From RYN-433 sp036558265 (lineage in GTDB: Bacteria; Planctomycetota; Phycisphaerae; Tepidisphaerales; Tepidisphaeraceae), in the NCBI GenBank assembly GCA_036558265.1, contig DATBFY010000640.1:1-9585 (forward strand): a stretch of 9,585 nt of DNA, written 5' to 3'. Positions 6,064 to 9,585 of this stretch are shown here, piece after piece. A program made the translations under genes and the position numbers. Below the pieces are notes generated by a model that was not told the DNA's origin, ran no database searches, and was given only the letters and a program-made list of their open reading frames with translations. Each line of letters starts with the position of its first letter. Within the stretch, counting starts at the first letter, position 1.

Positions 6064-6987
6064 TTATTCCTTCGGCAGCGCGGCGACGACGGCGGGCCAG
6101 CCGTCCCGCACACCGGGGAACCGCGGCGCCCAACCGCACGTTTCCCGCAGCTTCCGATTCGAGATGCGAAGCGAACGGGCGAGCATTTCGCCCAGGGAGC
6201 CCATGAGGTGCGTCACGATCTTGGGCGGCAGTTTCGGGGGCGGGGCGCCCAGTGCGGCGGCGAGGGCGTCGAAGTAGGCCCGGTGGGTCACCGGCTCGTC
6301 GTCCACCACGTTGTAGGTGCCCGCAGGGGCGTCGCCAGTCGCCAGCGCGACAACGGCGGAGGCGGCATCGTCGTGGGAGACCGAGGACATGAATGCATCC
6401 GGCGGCCCGGGCAGCGGCCCCCAGCCCTTCCTGACGTAGCGGATCAGGTCGCGCACATGCGAGGCGTCGGGGCCGTAGAATCCGCCGAACCGGAGGATGA
6501 TGCCGGTTCGGCCGGAGGCGGAAAAGCGTTCCGCCGCGGCCTCGGCGTCGGCGACGGTTCGGTTGTAGCGCACCGGGGCGATCGGCGTCGTCTCGTCGAT
6601 CCAGGCGTCGCCGCGGTCGGGGTAGACGGGCGCGAATGACTCCTGCACGAAGCGTCTGGCACCGTCGGCAATCGCGGCATCGGCGAGGTTGGCGGCGCCC
6701 TGTCGGCGGATGCGGTCGTTGGTGCGCCAGGCCCAGCGGAAGAAGATGCGCATGCCGGGTGGGATGTGCGTCGCGACGTTGACGACCACGTCATGGCCGG
6801 CGACGGCACGGCGGAGGGCGGCGGGGTCGAAGATGCTCACCTCGACCGCCGCCGCCCCGGCCTGCTCGAGCGCGGCGCGTTTCTCGGGCGTCCGGCCGAT
6901 TCCGGTGACCTGATGTCCCGCGCTGACCAGGGCCGGCACGACCCGGCGACCGATCACGCCGGTCGCGCCGGCGACAAATATTCGCAT
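6064..6987 (-). CDS. Atypical/extended SDR, NAD(P)-binding epimerase-like protein
   Basis: The 307-residue product begins MRIFVAGATGVIG, the Rossmann TGxxGxxG-type dinucleotide site (G7, G10, G13). It has the usual DVVVNVATH segment after the fourth strand, a late YNVVDDEP motif and a C-terminal RETCGWAPRFP typical of epimerase-like proteins. The catalytic YxxxK is not intact: Y141 is present in RYNRTV but the lysine position is V145. It may therefore be an atypical SDR acting as a reductase with altered chemistry, or as a redox sensor or binding protein. The start at 6987 is set by GGGAGG eight bases upstream (6996-7001); a longer ATG form from 7020 would bypass it. It is the last gene of the marR-membrane protein set, 34 bases after the preceding stop. 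Cofactor preference and substrate are unknown. Confidence 0.85.
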   Translation of the reverse strand: MRIFVAGATGVIGRRVVPALVSAGHQVTGIGRTPEKRAALEQAGAAAVEVSIFDPAALRRAVAGHDVVVNVATHIPPGMRIFFRWAWRTNDRIRRQGAANLADAAIADGARRFVQESFAPVYPDRGDAWIDETTPIAPVRYNRTVADAEAAAERFSASGRTGIILRFGGFYGPDASHVRDLIRYVRKGWGPLPGPPDAFMSSVSHDDAASAVVALATGDAPAGTYNVVDDEPVTHRAYFDALAAALGAPPPKLPPKIVTHLMGSLGEMLARSLRISNRKLRETCGWAPRFPGVRDGWPAVVAALPKE

Positions 6988-6995
6988 CGCGTATG

Positions 6996-7001
6996 CCTCC
7001 C
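6996..7001 (-). promoter_or_regulatory. Ribosome binding site GGGAGG of the SDR gene
   Basis: On the minus strand GGGAGG ends eight bases before the ATG at 6987, which decides this start over an upstream in-frame ATG at 7020. Confidence 0.7.
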
Positions 7002-7021
7002 GATTGAGACGACGTCCCATG

Positions 7022-7690
7022 CTAGGCGCGTGCCGGCCGAGACGTCTGGCCGGTCTGCAGGTGCGCCAGTCGCGTCAGCGCGACCAGGTGCAGGATCGCC
7101 AGGAGAGGCACGAAGAAAGTTGGAATCAGGGCGAGGGGGAAGGTGCCCATGAGGCGCGTCGTGACGCCGCCCGCCGCGAGAACGCCGATGCGGCTCTGCG
7201 ACGAGAGCACGCCCAGACCGACGGCCGTGATCAGGTCGGCCAGGCCCAGCAGGTTCCAGACGACCAAGGCGCGGCGTGGCAGATTTGCGCCGCGGGCGTG
7301 GATCAGCCAGGCGACGAGGGGGGCGGTGGCGCCGATGGCCATGTCACCCAAACCGGCTGAAAGCGCGAAGGACCCGGGCAGCAGGCCGCGGGCGTACAGG
7401 ATGATGAACACGACGCCGGCGAGTCGCCAAATGTGCGCCAGCGTGAGCAGGCGCAGGTCGGCCGACGTGGTGACCCACGAGCGCAGCGGTTGCGAACGAG
7501 CGTAAGTGATCGCGAACGCGAGGACCGGCAGTAGCGCCGCCGCCCCAAGCAGGATCGGCGGCCGCGCGCGGCTGTCGAACGCGCCCAGCACCGAACCGAC
7601 CAGAGCAACGGTGAACCAGGCGGCGATCGCCGCGGTGGCACGTGTCCATCCGCCATGCGAACGATACGAGGTGGGGATCGAAGGACTCAT
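7022..7690 (-). CDS. Polytopic membrane protein of unknown function in a MarR-controlled operon
   Basis: The 222-residue protein is strongly hydrophobic, with about six predicted membrane helices (roughly 17-37, 46-64, 80-101, 109-130, 142-162, 183-207). Between helices lie short polar loops and a basic C-terminus. Recognisable segments include RLAGVVFIILYARGLLPGSF and AGLGDMAIGATAPLV; I recall similar GxGD segments in uncharacterised bacterial membrane proteins but cannot name the family. There is no cleavable signal peptide and no evident catalytic motif. The start at 7690 follows AAAGGAG by six bases; an open extension upstream would overlap marR and the operator, so I reject it. It lies between marR and the SDR gene on the same strand, with a palindromic operator 32 bases before its ATG. 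A role in the response sensed by the MarR protein is inferred. Confidence 0.8.
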   Translation of the reverse strand: MSPSIPTSYRSHGGWTRATAAIAAWFTVALVGSVLGAFDSRARPPILLGAAALLPVLAFAITYARSQPLRSWVTTSADLRLLTLAHIWRLAGVVFIILYARGLLPGSFALSAGLGDMAIGATAPLVAWLIHARGANLPRRALVVWNLLGLADLITAVGLGVLSSQSRIGVLAAGGVTTRLMGTFPLALIPTFFVPLLAILHLVALTRLAHLQTGQTSRPARA

Positions 7691-7696
7691 CGCATT

Positions 7697-7703
7697 CTCC
7701 TTT
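7697..7703 (-). promoter_or_regulatory. Ribosome binding site AAAGGAG of the membrane protein gene
   Basis: On the minus strand AAAGGAG ends six bases before the ATG at 7690 and fixes the short form of this protein. Confidence 0.75.
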
Positions 7704-7722
7704 CGAGGAAACGGGGATGTAA

Positions 7723-7734
7723 TTGCATATACAA
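7723..7734. promoter_or_regulatory. Operator copy 2: TTGCATATACAA
   Basis: This 12-mer differs at one base from the perfect palindrome TTGTATATACAA found before marR. Identity extends to 14 bases (ATTG, then C or T, then ATATACAAC) in the same orientation. The TTG-N6-CAA layout suits a dimeric MarR winged-helix protein. It sits in the gap between marR and the membrane protein gene, so the regulator could control downstream genes separately from its own. I see no convincing -35/-10 pair here. Confidence 0.65.
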
Positions 7735-7735
7735 C

Positions 7736-7749
7736 TTTTTCATGAAAAA
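7736..7749. repeat. Perfect 14-bp palindrome TTTTTCATGAAAAA
   Basis: The palindrome is two bases from operator copy 2 and two bases from the marR stop codon. The arms are only T and A around CATG, so it would make a poor terminator hairpin. It could be a second protein-binding site or a bend-prone spacer, and no function can be assigned. Confidence 0.5.
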
Positions 7750-7751
7750 AA

Positions 7752-8201
7752 TTAGCGTGGGCCTTTTGCCAGTGCTTCGGCGGCCTTTCTGAGCAGCGCT
7801 TCGCCTTCGGGCCCGAAGAGGTTTCGGGCCTCGCGCTGCGCGGCTTCCCACGCCGGGATGGCACGATCCAGCATTCGCCGTCCCGCGGCCGTGAGGCGGA
7901 ACGGCTGCGCCCGCGCGTCGTCGCCCTCGACGACCTCGACCCAGCCGTTGTCCTTCATCCGATCGATGGTGCGGCTGAGCGTGGAGGCGTCCATCTGGAG
8001 GACTTTGCAGACCTTCGCGGGCTGGGCGAGACCCATCTTGGCCGCCGCCACGAGAATGTTGAGTTGGCCGACGGTGAGTCCACAGGGTCGCAGGGCGTCG
8101 TCGTAGATGCGGGTGACGACGCGGCCCAGGGTGCGGACGCGGCGGCCGATGCAGTCGCGGGCGATCGCGTCGATCTTCGGGTTGTGGGGTTCGGCGGCCA
8201 T
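7752..8201 (-). CDS. MarR-family winged-helix transcriptional regulator
   Basis: The 149-residue protein has the size and layout of MarR regulators, homodimers that usually repress and release DNA on binding small aromatic ligands or on oxidation. An N-terminal helix (RRVRTLGRVVTRIYDDALRP, 20-39) leads into LTVGQLNILVAAA. The recognition helix follows in DASTLSRTIDRMKDNG (71-86), then the wing with EGDDARAQPFRLT (92-104) and C-terminal dimerisation helices. The ATG at 8199-8201 is chosen because an extended frame to 8294 would run through the promoter and operator. No Shine-Dalgarno sequence precedes it, and the predicted transcription start is only a few bases upstream. It heads a same-strand set with the membrane protein and SDR genes and is divergent from a sulfatase gene. 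Its ligand is unknown; two cysteines (C18, C40) could allow redox sensing, but this is speculation. Confidence 0.9.
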   Translation of the reverse strand: MAAEPHNPKIDAIARDCIGRRVRTLGRVVTRIYDDALRPCGLTVGQLNILVAAAKMGLAQPAKVCKVLQMDASTLSRTIDRMKDNGWVEVVEGDDARAQPFRLTAAGRRMLDRAIPAWEAAQREARNLFGPEGEALLRKAAEALAKGPR

Positions 8202-8211
8202 CGGAATTTTA

Positions 8212-8223
8212 TTGTATATACAA
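8212..8223. promoter_or_regulatory. Operator copy 1: perfect palindrome TTGTATATACAA
   Basis: This perfect 12-bp inverted repeat lies 10 bases before the marR ATG. It contains the -10 hexamer TATATA of the marR promoter, so a bound MarR dimer would exclude RNA polymerase. Together with the near-identical copy at 7723-7734 it indicates autoregulation. Binding by this MarR is inferred from position and symmetry. Confidence 0.7.
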
Positions 8224-8242
8224 CATTTCCCGCGGATGTCAA
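8215..8242 (-). promoter_or_regulatory. marR promoter (TTGACA - 16 bp - TATATA)
   Basis: Read on the minus strand, a perfect -35 TTGACA (8237-8242) is separated by 16 bp from TATATA (8215-8220). An alternative -10, TATACA, gives an 18-bp spacer. The predicted start of transcription at about 8206-8208 leaves five to seven bases before the ATG. The -10 lies inside the operator palindrome. Confidence 0.7.
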
Positions 8243-8296
8243 GTGGGCCGGACCGGAATTTTTGCGAGCCTGCCCGCAGCGAAACGGTTGACATCC
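8234..8296. repeat. Inverted repeat GGATGTCAA / TTGACATCC in the marR-sulfatase divergent region
   Basis: Perfect 9-bp arms at 8234-8242 and 8288-8296 are separated by 45 bp. Each arm contains a TTGACA pointing outward, the left toward marR and the right toward the sulfatase gene. The arms may be two -35 regions of similar sequence, or two half-sites for a shared regulator. Confidence 0.55.
8288..8293 (+). promoter_or_regulatory. Candidate sulfatase -35 box TTGACA
   Basis: A perfect TTGACA points toward the sulfatase gene, 61 bases before its GTG. The bases 16-18 bp downstream (around CAACCT, 8311-8316) are a poor -10, so the promoter may be weak, activator-dependent or read by another sigma factor. 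Confidence 0.35.
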
Positions 8297-8315
8297 CGCC
8301 GCCCCCGCAGCAACC

Positions 8316-8328
8316 TGATCAACGATCA
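8316..8328. repeat. Short inverted repeat TGATC-AAC-GATCA
   Basis: Five-base arms flank a three-base spacer, 14 bases before the sulfatase ribosome binding site. This is where a repressor of the sulfatase gene could sit, but the repeat is short enough to be chance. Confidence 0.3.
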
Positions 8329-8342
8329 TCGTCCCCAAAAAC

Positions 8343-8347
8343 GGAGG
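8343..8347 (+). promoter_or_regulatory. Ribosome binding site GGAGG of the sulfatase gene
   Basis: GGAGG ends seven bases before the GTG at 8355 and decides for this non-ATG start, which yields a complete signal peptide. Confidence 0.75.
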
Positions 8348-8354
8348 AACGTTC

Positions 8355-9585
8355 GTGACAACGCCTTGGAACCGATCCGCAGCCGTGCTCGTCACTGCGC
8401 TTGCGCTGCTGCTGCTGGCGCCGCTGGCCGCATGGGCGCAACCCGCCGGCAGGCCGCCCAACATCCTGTACATCATGGCCGACGACCACGCGTCGCACGC
8501 GCTCTCGTGCTACGGCAGCAAGCTGAATCAGACGCCCAATCTCGACCGCCTGGCGCGTGAGGGGATGCGGTTCGAAAACGCGTTCGTGACCAACGCGCTG
8601 TGCGGGCCGAGCCGCGCCTGCGTGCTCACCGGCAAGTACAACCACGTCAACGGCTTCAAGGACAACGGCCCGCGGACCGTCTTCGACGGCAGCCAGCCGA
8701 CGTTCCCCAAGATGCTCCAGAAAGCGGGCTACCAGACCGGCATCGTCGGCAAGTGGCATTTGAACTCCAACCCGACCGGTTTCGATCAGTGGTCGATCCT
8801 CGTGGGCCAGGGGCGGTACTTCAATCCGGCCTTCATCACCGACGGCAAGCGCGAGGTGGTCAATGGGTACGTGACCGACGTCATCACGGATAAGGCGCTG
8901 GACTGGCTCAAGCGGCGCGACCCCAATAAGCCCTTCTGCCTGATGTACCACCACAAGGCCCCGCACCGCGAGTGGGAGCCAGACAAGAAACACGCCAACC
9001 TCTACGACGACGTGGAGATGCCGCTGCCCGAGACGTTCTACGACCACTACGAGCATCGCGGCACCGCCGCCCACGACCAGGACATGACGATCGCCAAGAC
9101 GCTCACGAAGGCGGACGTGAAATCCGATCCGCCGCCTGGCCTTTCGGGCGACAAGCTCACCGAGTGGAAATATCAGCGGTTCATCAAGGACTACTGCCGG
9201 GTGATCGCCTCGCTGGACGACAACGTCGGGCGGGTGCTCGATTACCTCGATCAGAACGGGCTGGCGGCCAACACGATCGTCATCTACACGTCCGACAACG
9301 GATTTTTCCTGGGCGACCACGGGTGGTTCGACAAGCGGTTCATGTACGAGCAGTCGCTGCGCGTGCCGCTGCTCGTGCGCTATCCGGGTCACGTGAAGGC
9401 GGGGAGCGTGAGCAAGGCGATGACGCTGAACGTGGATTATGCGCCGACCTTTCTCGACTACGCCGGCGCGCCGATCCTGCCGGACATGCAGGGACGATCG
9501 CTGCGCTCGGTGCTCGAAAGCGGCGGCGGCGATGCGCCGGTGGGCTGGCGCACATCCATCTACTATCATTATTACGAGTTCCCCC
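8355..9585 (+). CDS. Secreted type I sulfatase (S1 family), 3' end outside the window
   Basis: The first 410 codons of a sulfatase are present with no stop; such proteins usually have about 480-520 residues, so roughly the last fifth is missing. A GTG start with a good ribosome binding site gives a signal peptide (basic R7, hydrophobic core about 9-26, AWA cleavage before Q29), so it acts in the periplasm or outside the cell. Motifs in order are metal-binding MADDH (D43, D44), the formylglycine site C83-G-P-S-R87, GKWH (K133, H135), HHKAPH (H199-H204) and TSDNG (D314, N315). The cysteine must be converted to formylglycine by a maturase not seen here. Middle segments such as GYVTDVITDKALDWL and HHKAPHREWEPD recall N-acetylglucosamine-6-sulfatase-like (mucin- or glycosaminoglycan-acting) members; this subgroup call is from memory. 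It is divergent from marR. Confidence 0.93.
   Translation, partial: MTTPWNRSAAVLVTALALLLLAPLAAWAQPAGRPPNILYIMADDHASHALSCYGSKLNQTPNLDRLAREGMRFENAFVTNALCGPSRACVLTGKYNHVNGFKDNGPRTVFDGSQPTFPKMLQKAGYQTGIVGKWHLNSNPTGFDQWSILVGQGRYFNPAFITDGKREVVNGYVTDVITDKALDWLKRRDPNKPFCLMYHHKAPHREWEPDKKHANLYDDVEMPLPETFYDHYEHRGTAAHDQDMTIAKTLTKADVKSDPPPGLSGDKLTEWKYQRFIKDYCRVIASLDDNVGRVLDYLDQNGLAANTIVIYTSDNGFFLGDHGWFDKRFMYEQSLRVPLLVRYPGHVKAGSVSKAMTLNVDYAPTFLDYAGAPILPDMQGRSLRSVLESGGGDAPVGWRTSIYYHYYEFP

Noticed and set aside
6988..7020. Longer SDR form starting at an upstream ATG
   Set aside because: A GGGAGG ribosome binding site lies inside this extension at the right distance from the ATG at 6987, and the Rossmann motif starts right there.
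7691..7864. 58-residue N-terminal extension of the membrane protein
   Set aside because: It overlaps the end of marR and crosses the operator; the ATG at 7690 has a good ribosome binding site.
8202..8294. 31-residue N-terminal extension of the MarR protein
   Set aside because: It would translate through the TTGACA/TATATA promoter and the operator palindrome.
8319..9569. Minus-strand frame of 416 codons opposite the sulfatase gene
   Set aside because: The plus strand encodes a signal peptide and all sulfatase motifs in order; the antisense frame is His/Arg/Val-rich with no domain.

Overview
The window is about two-thirds G+C, has tightly packed bacterial genes and carries no rRNA, tRNA, CRISPR array or insertion sequence. 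A LacI-type regulator, a class III 2,5-dioxovalerate dehydrogenase and a secreted formylglycine-type sulfatase fit a polysaccharide-degrading bacterium. My best guess is the Planctomycetes (possibly Phycisphaerae). This rests on gene content and composition only, and Verrucomicrobia or Acidobacteria are not excluded.

Left part (1-6054). A LacI-family repressor gene (123-1133, minus) faces away from a three-gene plus-strand set. The set comprises a fused ABC exporter (1337-3298), an iron-containing alcohol dehydrogenase (3311-4429) and an aldehyde dehydrogenase of the alpha-ketoglutarate semialdehyde type (4474-6054). Gaps of 12 and 44 bases suggest one operon. The intergenic region of about 200 bases holds two LacI-like operator candidates and a perfect TATAAT placed seven bases before an ATG, which suggests a leaderless exporter mRNA. 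The two dehydrogenases suggest oxidation or reduction of a sugar-acid-derived aldehyde, and LacI is the obvious candidate regulator.

Middle part (6064-8201). A minus-strand set runs marR regulator, then a polytopic membrane protein of unknown function, then an atypical short-chain dehydrogenase/epimerase-like protein. It converges on the aldehyde dehydrogenase with nine bases between the stop codons. Nearly identical 12-bp palindromes, TTGTATATACAA and TTGCATATACAA, lie before marR and before the membrane protein gene. The first covers the -10 region of a promoter with a perfect TTGACA -35. This is strong sequence evidence for a self-contained MarR-controlled module, and it is the most interesting structure in the window.

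Right part (8202-9585). A 153-bp divergent region contains back-to-back TTGACA boxes inside a 9-bp inverted repeat. It leads into a GTG-started sulfatase gene with a signal peptide, cut off by the window end after 410 codons. No clearly new multi-gene system is visible. The unusual elements are regulatory architecture and one membrane protein I cannot assign.
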